Below are positions 1 through 7,221 of a stretch of DNA of 8,949 nucleotides, piece after piece (position 1 is the first letter of the stretch; every line of letters begins with the position of its first letter). The DNA comes from Gammaproteobacteria bacterium (GTDB taxonomy: Bacteria > Pseudomonadota > Gammaproteobacteria > Pseudomonadales > Pseudohongiellaceae), in assembly GCA_002719575.1 (NCBI GenBank), contig PBHS01000001.1, positions 1 through 8,949 on the forward strand. The letters run 5' to 3'. A model generated the notes under the pieces. That model saw only the letters and a list, made by a program, of their open reading frames with translations, was not told where the DNA came from and made no database searches. The position numbers were made by a program, and so were the translations under genes.

Positions 1-741
1 GTGGATTTTGAATGCCGTTTGCCCAATGCTTTTCTCGCCGATCCGCCACTAAACGACGTCGTGTCCAACAGTTTTGAAATTGGAGCTCGTGGTTTTCTTG
101 GTGAAATCGCCTACTCCGCAGGAGCCTTCCACACCACAAACGCTAACGATATCCTGTTTCAAACCACGGGCCGGGCTACTGGCCTCTTCGCCAACGTGGA
201 TGAAACCCAACGCGTCGGCTTTGAAGGCCGGCTCACCGGTAATTTCCAGGACCTGAATTGGACGCTGGCGTATAGTTTTGTCGGCGCCACCTTCGAAGAT
301 GATTTCAAGGTATTGAGCCCAAACCACGCTTTTGCAGACGACGAAGGCGAAATATTGGTGAAGAACGGCGATAAGATTCCTGGCATCCCACAGAGCCAGT
401 TTAAGCTGCTCTCGAGTTATCGCGTCACTGATCGTTTCGGCATCGGACTAGACGTAATAGCCAATAGCGACCAACGCCTTAGAGGGGATGAGTCCAATCA
501 ACTTGATACGGTATCTGGCTACACACTGATCAATCTAAGAGCCCGATATCAATTTAGCAATCGGTTCCAAGTGTTCGCGACAGTAAACAACCTCTTTGGC
601 GAAGAATTCGAAACGTTCGGCCTATTGGGCGAGGAACCGGGAGAGCTTAAGGTTCCCATTATCGAGGATCTGACCATACCGCTATTTCTGGGGCCAGCGC
701 CGCCTCGAGCTGGTTTCGTGGGCCTTCGGTACGCCTTTTAA
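1..741 (+). CDS. TonB-dependent receptor, C-terminal barrel (5' partial)
   Basis: This is the end of an outer-membrane TonB-dependent receptor, which imports a bulky ligand using energy passed on by TonB-ExbBD. The frame is open from base 1, so the TonB box, plug domain and early strands lie outside the window, and the first codon (GTG) is probably an internal Val. The 246 visible residues alternate polar and hydrophobic positions as amphipathic beta strands do. They include the CRLPNAFLADPPL segment (residues 5-17), NGDKIPGIP (122-130), the YTLINLRARYQ strand (174-184), VFATVNNLF (191-199) and FLGPAPPR (229-236). The protein ends in GLRYAF, with the C-terminal Phe expected for BamA-assisted insertion. 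The ligand cannot be read from this part. No strong terminator follows; a 5-bp hairpin at 755-771 lacks a T-run. The family call is firm and the substrate unknown. Confidence 0.9.
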   Translation: MDFECRLPNAFLADPPLNDVVSNSFEIGARGFLGEIAYSAGAFHTTNANDILFQTTGRATGLFANVDETQRVGFEGRLTGNFQDLNWTLAYSFVGATFEDDFKVLSPNHAFADDEGEILVKNGDKIPGIPQSQFKLLSSYRVTDRFGIGLDVIANSDQRLRGDESNQLDTVSGYTLINLRARYQFSNRFQVFATVNNLFGEEFETFGLLGEEPGELKVPIIEDLTIPLFLGPAPPRAGFVGLRYAF

Positions 742-1071
742 TGCCGCACTTATGGAGGTCTTGAGCACCTCGAGAGGAGACAATTAGTCTTCGCCCAGCG
801 TTTGCTTTTCCTCGCCCGACCATTCAACAGAATCCCCCAAACCTCCACGCTTATTTTGATACGCGCTTTTGGGAGTTTCGTAACGTTTTTCCTCTGCGAC
901 CAGAGAGCAATGCACCTGCTGAGAGAGTTGACTCTTAGAGCGCAAATTACTGACGGCGCACACATAAGCCGCGCAGCACCGACCCAAGTTGGCGCGAGTC
1001 GGCCAAGCAATTCGCTTGAAACAATGGCCGTACAAGAGCAGTATGGTCAGTCAAGATGACAAGGCGCCACC
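742..1071. other. Intergenic stretch after the receptor gene
   Basis: These 330 bases hold no clear gene on the plus strand. There is a short imperfect hairpin (755-771), a purine-rich GAGAGGAGA with no start codon at a useful distance, and a minus-strand open frame described separately. A TTGAAA (1016-1021) and a TATGGT (1042-1047) lie upstream of the next gene, but 20 bases apart, which is too far for a convincing sigma-70 promoter. No RNA gene was recognised. Confidence 0.5.
784..915 (-). other. Possible small or remnant ORF
   Basis: A minus-strand frame ending in TAA at 784-786 encodes a highly polar tail containing EEKRYETPKSAYQNKRGG and EWSGEEKQTLGED. This composition looks more like real protein than the shadow of a noncoding stretch, and the opposite strand has no gene. 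A GTG at 913-915 would give 43 residues, but no proper ribosome binding site precedes it. The frame stays open further upstream to about 1035, yet there it turns Cys-rich and unconvincing. It could be a small protein, the tail of a decayed gene, or chance. I do not recognise the family. Confidence 0.22.
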
Positions 1072-1485
1072 ATGAAACTCCTGCACTTTCCAGAGAACCC
1101 CACAAGTATCTACACCGCTGCGGGCGTAATGCTGCTCGCCAGCTCACTCACTATGATAGATATAAGACTGTCGACTGGAGGATTGTCTCCGGGTTTGATT
1201 ACAGCGGTTCTGGGAGCCGCCCTGGCAATTGGGATTTTGTATCGTAGTTATCTGGTTTGGATTGCCGCCACGCTGCTCGCTTCTGTAAATGCCATGGTAC
1301 ATGCTTTCCAACTAATTTTTTTGATGATGGCGGTTTCTTCTGCGGGCGAATATCTGCTCTTTGCCACCACCCATGCGGTGCCTTTGGGCCTGTATTCATT
1401 CGCTGTGTTTTATCTGAACACCAATGAGATCAGGGATTTATTTGGATTGGTGCCTCTTGACCTGGATAAAGATTGCAGCCAATAA
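1072..1485 (+). CDS. Small integral membrane protein, unknown function
   Basis: This 137-residue protein is not one I recognise. It starts at an ATG preceded by AAGG (1061-1064) at 7-base spacing. Four hydrophobic segments are visible, at about residues 14-30, 40-57, 61-87 and 95-115, with a short polar N-terminus (MKLLHFPENP) and an acidic tail (LDLDKDCSQ). It therefore looks like a compact four-helix inner-membrane protein. Single His residues (77, 101) and Glu93 lie within or at the edge of helices but form no ligand pattern I can name. It ends 44 bases before the lipoprotein deacylase start with no terminator between, so the two are probably one transcript. A role beside the deacylase is guilt by association only. 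The gene call is good; the function is unknown. Confidence 0.75.
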   Translation: MKLLHFPENPTSIYTAAGVMLLASSLTMIDIRLSTGGLSPGLITAVLGAALAIGILYRSYLVWIAATLLASVNAMVHAFQLIFLMMAVSSAGEYLLFATTHAVPLGLYSFAVFYLNTNEIRDLFGLVPLDLDKDCSQ

Positions 1486-1516
1486 AAACAAAATGATCGC
1501 CCGCAATTACTAAGAC

Positions 1517-1521
1517 AGGAG
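1517..1521 (+). promoter_or_regulatory. Ribosome binding site that decides the deacylase start
   Basis: AGGAG lies 8 bases before the TTG at 1530 but only 2 bases before the TTG at 1524. Both TTG codons are in frame, so spacing favours 1530. No in-frame ATG or GTG is available before the signal peptide. Confidence 0.6.
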
Positions 1522-1529
1522 CTTTGGAT

Positions 1530-3116
1530 TTGTATTCAATTCAACCGTCTCTTTTTTGGCATCTTAATCAATCAGGATCTCTGGCAGTCATCAGGTTTTT
1601 GTTGGCTGTATGTTTATTGGCCTTGGTTGCGTGTGGCGAACATCATGTATCAAAGTCCCATGTAAACACCACTCTCATAATTAACGCCCAGATCGTCGAT
1701 GGCAGTGGCGAGCCTGCGTACAGCGGGGCCTTGCGATTCAATGGCGAGTTGATTACTGAAATTGGCAACCTGCGACAGTTGATTGGAGAGACTGTCATCG
1801 ATGCTGGAGGCTTAACCCTCACTCCTGGTTTCATAGATACTCATAGTCATCATGATCGTGGCCTTGATACCAACAAAGATGCGCTACCCATACTGACCCA
1901 AGGAATAACGACGTCTGTTTTTGGACAGGACGGGGTGCACAGTTACCCTATCGCTGATTTCTTCGCTGCCTATGAGCAGTCGCCTGCTGCAGTCAATGTT
2001 ACTTCTTATGTTGGTCACAACACCATTCGCGATTTGGTTATGGGAAGGCAGTCGCCGCAAGCCGCCAGCAAAGATGAAGTGGAATCGATGGCAAGTCTGC
2101 TCGCCGACGAGCTGGCCAGCGGTGCCCTAGGATTTTCAAGTGGCCTTGAGTATGTGCCGGGCAAATTCTCAGAAGTCAGTGAAATCATTCATCTGGCACA
2201 GACTGCAGCCGATGTAGGCGCGCGTTATGCCTCTCACGTCCGCTCCGAGGACAGATTCGTTTTTGAAGCAATCGAGGAACTGATCCACATAGGTCGCGTC
2301 ACCGATATGCCGGTCCATTATTCCCATATGAAGTTAGCTGCGAAACAAGTCTGGGGAGAAGCCGGCAGGGCGATCGAGATGCTGAACGCGGCTCGCAACG
2401 AAGGAATTGAAGTCACCGCTGACATCTATCCTTATGAGTACTGGCAATCCACGATCGGTGTACTGCTGCCGTCACGCGATCCCGACGATATGGAAGAGAT
2501 TAAGTTTGTTCTAGAAAGCATAGCGCCAGCCGACGGCATCATTTTTACCTATTTCGCTCCAGATCCCAGCTACGTGGGACTTTCCATCGCGGACATTGCT
2601 GTGCTGAGACGCACCTCCGAAGCACAAACTCTTTCTGATGTGATTAGAGAATCCATCGAGTGGACTGAAGAAAATGGCGGGCTAGGATCCGAATCCATAA
2701 TGGGGCGCTCAATGCAAGAGAATGACATCGCCCAACTCATTCAGTGGGGTTTTGCCAATATCTGTTCTGACGGCGGATTCGCCGGACACCCGAGAGGCTA
2801 TGGCGCCTTTCCGCGTGTCCTAGCCAAATACGTCAGAGAACAGGACGCCCTGCCCCTTGAGACAGCCATTGCCGCCATGACGCAACGCGCAGCCAATGCA
2901 ATTGGCATTAAAGATCGGGGCTTGTTGGCTGCAGGCATGAAAGCTGACCTAGTCCTGTTTGATCCGAATACAGTACAGGACCATGCTACGATTCAGGATA
3001 CTCAGAAACTTTCGACAGGCATCATTTCAGTCTGGGTCAATGGTCAGCAAGTGTTAAAAGATGGCGAAGCTACAGGTGCGCGACCAGGCCGGGCGCTTAA
3101 GCGGATTGGGTTTTGA
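1530..3116 (+). CDS. Lipoprotein N-acyl-D-amino-acid deacylase (D-aminoacylase family amidohydrolase)
   Basis: The family hydrolyses N-acyl-D-amino acids to a free D-amino acid and a carboxylate. Residue numbers count from the TTG at 1524; from 1530 subtract 2. A hydrophobic stretch ends in the lipobox LVAC with Cys37, so this copy is probably membrane-anchored in the periplasm. The amidohydrolase body shows the HxH motif (FIDTHSHHD, His107 and His109), SHVRSE (His238), YSHMK (His268) and CSDGGFAGHPRGYGAFPR (Asp416), which match the metal and catalytic positions of D-aminoacylases, and then a C-terminal composite beta domain (RGLLAAGMKADLVLFDP, 465-481). Where characterised D-aminoacylases have a metal-binding Cys in a GNCG motif, this protein has GQDG (Asp136). 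About 490 mature residues is normal for the family. Other related substrates, such as N-acyl-D-Glu/Asp or cyclic amides, cannot be excluded. It probably shares a transcript with the membrane protein upstream. Confidence 0.85.
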   Translation: MYSIQPSLFWHLNQSGSLAVIRFLLAVCLLALVACGEHHVSKSHVNTTLIINAQIVDGSGEPAYSGALRFNGELITEIGNLRQLIGETVIDAGGLTLTPGFIDTHSHHDRGLDTNKDALPILTQGITTSVFGQDGVHSYPIADFFAAYEQSPAAVNVTSYVGHNTIRDLVMGRQSPQAASKDEVESMASLLADELASGALGFSSGLEYVPGKFSEVSEIIHLAQTAADVGARYASHVRSEDRFVFEAIEELIHIGRVTDMPVHYSHMKLAAKQVWGEAGRAIEMLNAARNEGIEVTADIYPYEYWQSTIGVLLPSRDPDDMEEIKFVLESIAPADGIIFTYFAPDPSYVGLSIADIAVLRRTSEAQTLSDVIRESIEWTEENGGLGSESIMGRSMQENDIAQLIQWGFANICSDGGFAGHPRGYGAFPRVLAKYVREQDALPLETAIAAMTQRAANAIGIKDRGLLAAGMKADLVLFDPNTVQDHATIQDTQKLSTGIISVWVNGQQVLKDGEATGARPGRALKRIGF

Positions 3117-3218
3117 AGTCGGTAAAGGCAGCACTAAAAAATAAGCATTGATAGACTCCGCATGGCCAGCGGATATTTCTGCCTAGATCTGAGTCGTGCA
3201 GTCTTTACCCAAATTGCA

Positions 3219-3554
3219 TTAGAACTTTGATTTAACACCGATGAAGCGAAGAATTACAACGTCGTGAAACTGACGGGAATAGCGATATGAAACAAAGCGC
3301 AGGCCAAATCCGATGATAGAGGTCTGTCTCGGAGGGCAGGGGCCAGTCAGGAATAAGTGCCCGAAGGGACTGCCCAACAAAATCTACCGTTCAATGGCCT
3401 ATTTCAGGAGACTCAATCAGAATACAATCAAGTCACTCAACTTTAGCTTAATTCGCAAATTGCAGATGGTGTGATCAGGGGCAGCCAGGTATCGTGCGCA
3501 TACCGTTCGGACAGCCTTACCGACAACAAGATGGGGTTCGTTATACCTAATGTT
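3219..3554 (-). pseudogene. Decayed C-terminus of a TonB-dependent receptor
   Basis: No intact gene occupies 3117-3642, but one minus-strand frame reads like the end of a TonB-dependent receptor. In order it gives YLAAPDHTICNLR, SDLIVF, a TGA (3417-3419), LSLLK, a TAG (3399-3401), AIER, a TAG (3384-3386), ILLGSPFG, FLTGPCPPR and IIGFGLRF, then 24 more residues to a TAA at 3219-3221. The intact receptor at the start of this window has the same blocks in the same order with similar spacing: LDTVSGYTLINLR, NRFQVF, NNLF, FGLLG, FLGPAPPR and VGLRYAF. Three in-frame stops, small length differences and a run-on tail after GLRF indicate a dead remnant. Upstream of about 3554 the resemblance fades. 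The rest of the gap (3117-3218 and 3555-3642) shows nothing I can name. This is my own alignment by eye and has not been tested against databases. Confidence 0.55.
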
Positions 3555-3642
3555 TTAGTCTCATGAAGATTCTCGTGTCTTCAGACTGGTTGCCTCCAAC
3601 TAATAAATCCCGCCAACCGGGTCAAAACTCAAGTAAAAGACT

Positions 3643-4782
3643 ATGCAGAATTCTGTGTTCCAGCCTTTCGCAATCGAACAATACATGTCAGAGAACGAAA
3701 ATGCGGTTGAATATCACTTTGCCGAGAGTGGCGTCCACCCGCTGACGTTTGCCCAACTCTTCGAACTGGCAGAAGTCGATACGCAATCACTATTTGCCAC
3801 GCTAGTAGATTATCCACAGGTTAATGGCCTGCTGAGCTTGCGAGAGAAGATTGCCAGGATGTATACAGGTGCAACCGCCGATAACGTCTTGGTGACCATC
3901 GGGGCCAGCGAAGCCAACACGCTGGTGGCAGCTACTCTGCTTCGACCTGGCGACAACATGATCCGATTGAGGCCTACTTATGAGCAGCTTAGCGGCAATG
4001 CAGTTAACCTTGGATTCGAAGTACGAACCGTCGACATGATTGAGTCTGAGGGGTGGGCGCTGGACAGCGACTCCTTGCGACAGGCTACCGACAAAGATAC
4101 CCGAATTATTCATGTGGTAAATCCCAACAACCCCACAGGTCGCATCCTGTCTGAGCAAGATCGTCAGGCCCTAATTGCCTCCGCCGATAGCGTGGGAGCC
4201 TGGATCGTGGCAGATGAGGTTTATGCAGGCACTGAGTTAAATAGCGACACTCCAACCCCCAGCTTTTGGGGGGAGTACGAGCGCGTCGTCGCTGTTAATT
4301 CCATGAGCAAGGCTTATGGCTTGCCCGGATTAAGACTCGGCTGGCTAGTTGCTCCGACAAGTACGGTTGAGGAGTGCTGGCGACGCCATGAGTACACTTC
4401 AATAGCTGCCACAATTTTCTCTATGAAGCTAGCTGATCACGCTTTGACTGAAACGGCCCGGGAAAAACTGAGAGCCAGAGCCCGGCAGTTAATTAGGCGT
4501 GGTTTCGATACATTCACTACAGCGTTGAATTCACACCCGGGCATATTTTCAGTGGTGCCACCTCAAGCCTCAGCCATGTCCTTTCCCAAATTTGACCTAC
4601 CGATCAGTTCCGAAGAATTGGCTAGGCGATTGCTAAAGGAAGAAGATGTGCTGGTGATACCAGGCACCAAGTTCGGCATTGAAAATCACTTTCGATTCAG
4701 TTCCGCTCTGTTGGAAGATCATCTACAGGCTGGACTGAACCGGTTTAATCGCCTCATCACGAAAGTGCTTTTTGGAGACTAG
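3643..4782 (+). CDS. PLP-dependent aminotransferase, class I/II (fold type I)
   Basis: A cytoplasmic fold-type-I PLP enzyme of 379 residues with no signal peptide. The signature positions are present: GASEA (88-92) near the cofactor phosphate, Tyr113 in RPTYEQ, NPNNPTG (160-166) with the pyridine-ring Asn, ADEVY (190-194) with Asp191 for the pyridine nitrogen and Tyr194, SMSKAYGLPGLRLGW (220-234) with the Schiff-base Lys223 and Arg231, and FRFSS (350-354) with the Arg351 expected to bind substrate carboxylate. The N-terminal segment VEYHFAESGVHPLT recalls the subgroup that includes capreomycidine synthase-like proteins, but the substrate cannot be assigned and a general amino-acid aminotransferase is as likely. 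The ATG at 3643 is the furthest possible start, since an in-frame TAA lies at 3634-3636, and it has only a weak AAAAGA before it. The ATG at 3685 is an alternative but would remove conserved-looking sequence. Confidence 0.9.
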   Translation: MQNSVFQPFAIEQYMSENENAVEYHFAESGVHPLTFAQLFELAEVDTQSLFATLVDYPQVNGLLSLREKIARMYTGATADNVLVTIGASEANTLVAATLLRPGDNMIRLRPTYEQLSGNAVNLGFEVRTVDMIESEGWALDSDSLRQATDKDTRIIHVVNPNNPTGRILSEQDRQALIASADSVGAWIVADEVYAGTELNSDTPTPSFWGEYERVVAVNSMSKAYGLPGLRLGWLVAPTSTVEECWRRHEYTSIAATIFSMKLADHALTETAREKLRARARQLIRRGFDTFTTALNSHPGIFSVVPPQASAMSFPKFDLPISSEELARRLLKEEDVLVIPGTKFGIENHFRFSSALLEDHLQAGLNRFNRLITKVLFGD

Positions 4783-4796
4783 GTTGGTTATGAGGC

Positions 4797-4835
4797 GCAG
4801 CGAGGCTCGCTGAGAAAGTATTTGAGCCTCGCTGC
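4797..4835. terminator. 12-bp perfect inverted repeat between convergent genes
   Basis: GCAGCGAGGCTC (4797-4808) and GAGCCTCGCTGC (4824-4835) are exact reverse complements around a 15-base loop. They lie 14 bases after the aminotransferase stop and 7 bases beyond the propeller gene's stop, which is where a shared bidirectional terminator would sit. Neither side has a strong T-run, so intrinsic termination is plausible but not textbook. The left part can also fold locally: CAGCGA (4798-4803) pairs with TCGCTG (4807-4812) over a 3-base loop, giving a competing hairpin. Confidence 0.55.
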
Positions 4836-4842
4836 TGTAACA

Positions 4843-5778
4843 TTAGAGAGGAATGAAAGCCAAGGAGTAGTTGGGATTCATAGGTATTACCAGCTGATGC
4901 TGCACCGAGTCGTAACACATAGACGCCGCACTGGGGACGCCGGAAGCAATAATGAATGCCTCCTGTCCCGGCTTTATCTCAGACACACTTCCATACCGCA
5001 CACTGCTGACATACTTCGTTCCATCAGGAAGCACGACAACGCCGTCATTACCACCTTCCGCAGCGTGCTCTATTTTGACGACTTCGCCTTCTAAGTTGTA
5101 AGTAATTACCGCATTGTCATCAATATTAACCACGACAATATTTCCATCCGTGTCAATCGCTACGCCGTTCGGCACGTTCAATGGCGCACCTTCAGCAAAA
5201 ACGGAGACTTCATCGTCATTAGTAATTTTATAAACTAATTCAGGGTTACGCGTGTTGGAGGCATACACCGTACCGTCATCGGTCACTGCAATCCCGTTGA
5301 GAATAGTTGAACCGGGCACTGCCACTGACTTCAAGGGACGACCAGTCGCAAGATCAAAAGATCGGATATGGCCAACATCGACGGTGTAGAGCACGCCATT
5401 GCGAATTGCACTCCCCAAAGGATGGTGCAATTCTAGGCCATCCCGCGTGACTCCTATCCATTTTGGTGTGTGCACGGAACCGTCAGGATTGATCAAAGAC
5501 ACAAATCCGTCATTCTCGGTCCCGTCACCGCGCTCCCCATTGTTCATCGCGAGTATCAGATTGCGCTCAGGGTCGAAGGTACAGCTCTCTGAAAAATGGA
5601 AGCTTCCATAGACTTTTACATTGGTGGACATCGGCACTCGAACACCGGCCTCGTTAACTGCACCGATGGGATCACCGGCAATGAATTCCTGCGCAAAGGA
5701 GGCAGATATCCCAAAAAGGGCAGAAGCCGCAGTAAGGCCGCCTGTGAAGGCTCTTTTTAAGGTCACTGAAATAATCAT
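4843..5778 (-). CDS. Secreted SMP-30/gluconolactonase-like beta-propeller protein
   Basis: A 311-residue protein with a Sec signal peptide: Lys8-Arg9, a hydrophobic core, and a likely cut after ASFA (Ala29) before QEF, so it probably acts in the periplasm. The mature part has repeated propeller blades with the pattern NGIAVTDDGTVYASN (161-175), VPNGVAIDTDGNIVVVN (202-218) and NDGVVVLPDGTKYVSS (244-259). This is typical of the SMP-30/gluconolactonase/LRE-like group and overlaps with NHL-type propellers. Glu64, Asn161, Asn204 and Asp245 are candidates for the single divalent metal site of SMP-30 lactonases, judged by motif position only. The ATG at 5778 has AGGA (5787-5790) at 8-base spacing. 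A lactonase on sugar lactones is one possibility; a non-catalytic binding propeller is another. The glpQ stop lies 190 bases upstream, so it probably has its own promoter; a TACAAT-like hexamer at 5828-5833 lacks a clear -35 partner. Confidence 0.82.
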   Translation of the reverse strand: MIISVTLKRAFTGGLTAASALFGISASFAQEFIAGDPIGAVNEAGVRVPMSTNVKVYGSFHFSESCTFDPERNLILAMNNGERGDGTENDGFVSLINPDGSVHTPKWIGVTRDGLELHHPLGSAIRNGVLYTVDVGHIRSFDLATGRPLKSVAVPGSTILNGIAVTDDGTVYASNTRNPELVYKITNDDEVSVFAEGAPLNVPNGVAIDTDGNIVVVNIDDNAVITYNLEGEVVKIEHAAEGGNDGVVVLPDGTKYVSSVRYGSVSEIKPGQEAFIIASGVPSAASMCYDSVQHQLVIPMNPNYSLAFIPL

Positions 5779-5968
5779 TTTTTAGATCCTGATGGTATGT
5801 TCATAAGTTAAAGGAAGCTAACCCGTCATTGTATCGCTAGGCCCAAGAAACGACAGCATCCATAATCAAGAAATAAATAATTTTTCATACATGCTAGACA
5901 GTACGTAAACACGGTACGCTTCGCAGGATTTCTCCAGATCGGATACTTCATTGACGCAACATAATTCC

Positions 5969-6982
5969 TCATCTTGACTGCAGAAAATCTACTGCCTGGT
6001 CCGGAAAATCGGTAAAAATACCGTCAACACCTGCTCGGAAATAATGGATTTCAAGCAGGTTTTCAAAGTCGGACGCGTAATGCGGCACAGCTTCCGGATT
6101 AGCGCGGAAGGTGTAAGGATGCACATGGAGACCTGCGCCATGAGCCTGCGCCACCAAATCAGTAATGCGTATAGCTCGCATTTCAGATCCTCTGTCCACA
6201 ATAAGGTCGAAGGAAGGTCCAATTCCGTCAGCCATAAAGGCGAGCTTTGCCATACCATCTGGCTCGAACATCCAGGGATAGTCTGTCCGGTTGCCAAGTA
6301 ACATGACCAGATTGACCTCGATTCCCACCGAGGGCAAGATTTCTTCTCGAATGGAGACTAGCTCATCGTAGTCAAACGTCTGCAGAAAAACCTTGCTGTC
6401 TTTGCGGGTGTAGCCATAGTCCTTCAAAACTTCAACCACTCTGGTGCTAATGTCCTTCCCTTCCTTGCGGTGAAAAGCGGGCTGTTTAATCTCTGGGTAA
6501 ATGCCGACATCTCGACCGGTCGAGGTATTCAAACCCTGGATCATTTCGATTTCTTCTTGGAAAGTAGACACTCGGAAAGCACTCTTGCCAATTGGAAACC
6601 GGTTACTGAACTCTTTCACTTTTCGACCACTCTCCATCCTGAAACCTTCGGTTGCGCTCAGTGTTCTTATCTCGTCAAGAGTGAAATCGATCGCATAATA
6701 ACGTCCATCGTCCCTGGCTCGCTCGGAAAATTTCTCGTCGACGTTAGTTGTGCGATTCAGAGTAAGGTCGTGAAGCACAATCAGCTCATCGTCTTTTGTC
6801 ATTACCAGATCCTGCTCAATGAAGTGTGCTCCCTGCGCATAAGCCATGGCTTTAGCCTCTAGCGTGTGTTCCGGCAAATAGCCGCTAGCACCGCGATGAG
6901 CGATAACAATTTTTTGGGCATAGGTTTTAAAGGGCATCAGTATAACCACCAAGAGGGCAGTAACAGTTTTAGTTGCTCGCAT
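5969..6982 (-). CDS. glpQ: Periplasmic glycerophosphodiester phosphodiesterase GlpQ
   Basis: GlpQ cleaves glycerophosphodiesters from deacylated phospholipids to sn-glycerol-3-phosphate and an alcohol, in the periplasm with a divalent metal (Ca2+ in E. coli). From the ATG at 6982 the protein has 337 residues. A signal peptide (MRATKTVTALLVVILMPFKTYA) is probably cut after Ala22. The GDPD core is complete: AHRGASGYLPEHT (His29, Arg30, Glu38), IEQDL (Glu56, Asp58), VLHD (His71), YPEIK (Glu164, Lys166), QTFD (Gln201) and GVDGIFTDFPD near the C-terminus. The blocks ARDDGRYYAIDFTLDEI and IGKSAFRVSTFQEEIE closely match E. coli GlpQ from memory, separating it from cytoplasmic UgpQ. The mid-domain region before WMFEPDGM looks shorter than in E. 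coli. No glpT transporter is adjacent. The gene appears monocistronic. Confidence 0.95.
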   Translation of the reverse strand: MRATKTVTALLVVILMPFKTYAQKIVIAHRGASGYLPEHTLEAKAMAYAQGAHFIEQDLVMTKDDELIVLHDLTLNRTTNVDEKFSERARDDGRYYAIDFTLDEIRTLSATEGFRMESGRKVKEFSNRFPIGKSAFRVSTFQEEIEMIQGLNTSTGRDVGIYPEIKQPAFHRKEGKDISTRVVEVLKDYGYTRKDSKVFLQTFDYDELVSIREEILPSVGIEVNLVMLLGNRTDYPWMFEPDGMAKLAFMADGIGPSFDLIVDRGSEMRAIRITDLVAQAHGAGLHVHPYTFRANPEAVPHYASDFENLLEIHYFRAGVDGIFTDFPDQAVDFLQSR

Positions 6983-6990
6983 GATGAACA

Positions 6991-6995
6991 CCTGT
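6991..6995 (-). promoter_or_regulatory. Ribosome binding site that decides the glpQ start
   Basis: On the minus strand ACAGG lies 8 bases before the ATG at 6980-6982. The in-frame GTG at 6989-6991 overlaps this site and would have no site of its own, so the ATG is preferred. It also gives a conventional signal peptide n-region. Confidence 0.55.
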
Positions 6996-7049
6996 TGAGA
7001 TGAAAGAATTGACTCTGCAGTAGACTGAGGTATCCGCCCGATAAGTACG

Positions 7050-7065
7050 GCGGCAAGCTTACCGC
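7050..7065. promoter_or_regulatory. Operator-like palindrome upstream of glpQ
   Basis: GCGGCAAGCTTACCGC is a 16-base palindrome with one mismatched pair (C7054/A7061) and no spacer, 67 bases before the glpQ start codon. Its size and place suit a dimeric regulator, but I cannot name one, and a single palindrome of this length is weak evidence. Confidence 0.25.
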
Positions 7066-7221
7066 TATTCGATGTGTTCTAAAAAGCCTGCGTTCTCTCT
7101 GAATATCAGCCAACGGGCAGAGATTCATTGCAGCTCATCCAAAGTCCCTGATTGGTTTATCTAATCGCCCACACAGCGATCACCTGCTGGCCTAACGCAC
7201 TGCCTTGTTATAGATCAGGAA

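Noticed and set aside
755..771. GAGGT/ACCTC hairpin after the receptor gene as a terminator
   Set aside because: A 5-bp stem without a T-run on either strand is too weak.
1016..1047. TTGAAA and TATGGT as a promoter for the membrane protein gene
   Set aside because: The 20-base spacer is too long for a typical sigma-70 promoter.
3157..3173. TCCGC/GCGGA hairpin after the deacylase gene as a terminator
   Set aside because: Only 5 bp of stem with a 7-base loop and no T-run; it could easily arise by chance.
3563..3745. Plus-strand 60-codon frame overlapping the aminotransferase start
   Set aside because: It overlaps the aminotransferase coding sequence in another frame, has no family features, and is rich in Ser, Arg and Cys as shadow frames often are.
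3802..4158. Minus-strand open frame of 118 codons inside the aminotransferase gene
   Set aside because: It lies wholly within a gene with clear PLP-enzyme motifs on the other strand and shows no family motif of its own.
5828..5833. TACAAT (minus strand) as a -10 box for the propeller gene
   Set aside because: No acceptable -35 hexamer lies 16-18 bases upstream, so it is mentioned only in the gene entry.
6470..6862. Plus-strand open frame of 130 codons across glpQ
   Set aside because: It is antisense to conserved GlpQ sequence and has no recognisable domain.
6989..6991. GTG as the glpQ start
   Set aside because: It overlaps the ACAGG site that serves the ATG at 6980-6982 and has no ribosome binding site of its own.
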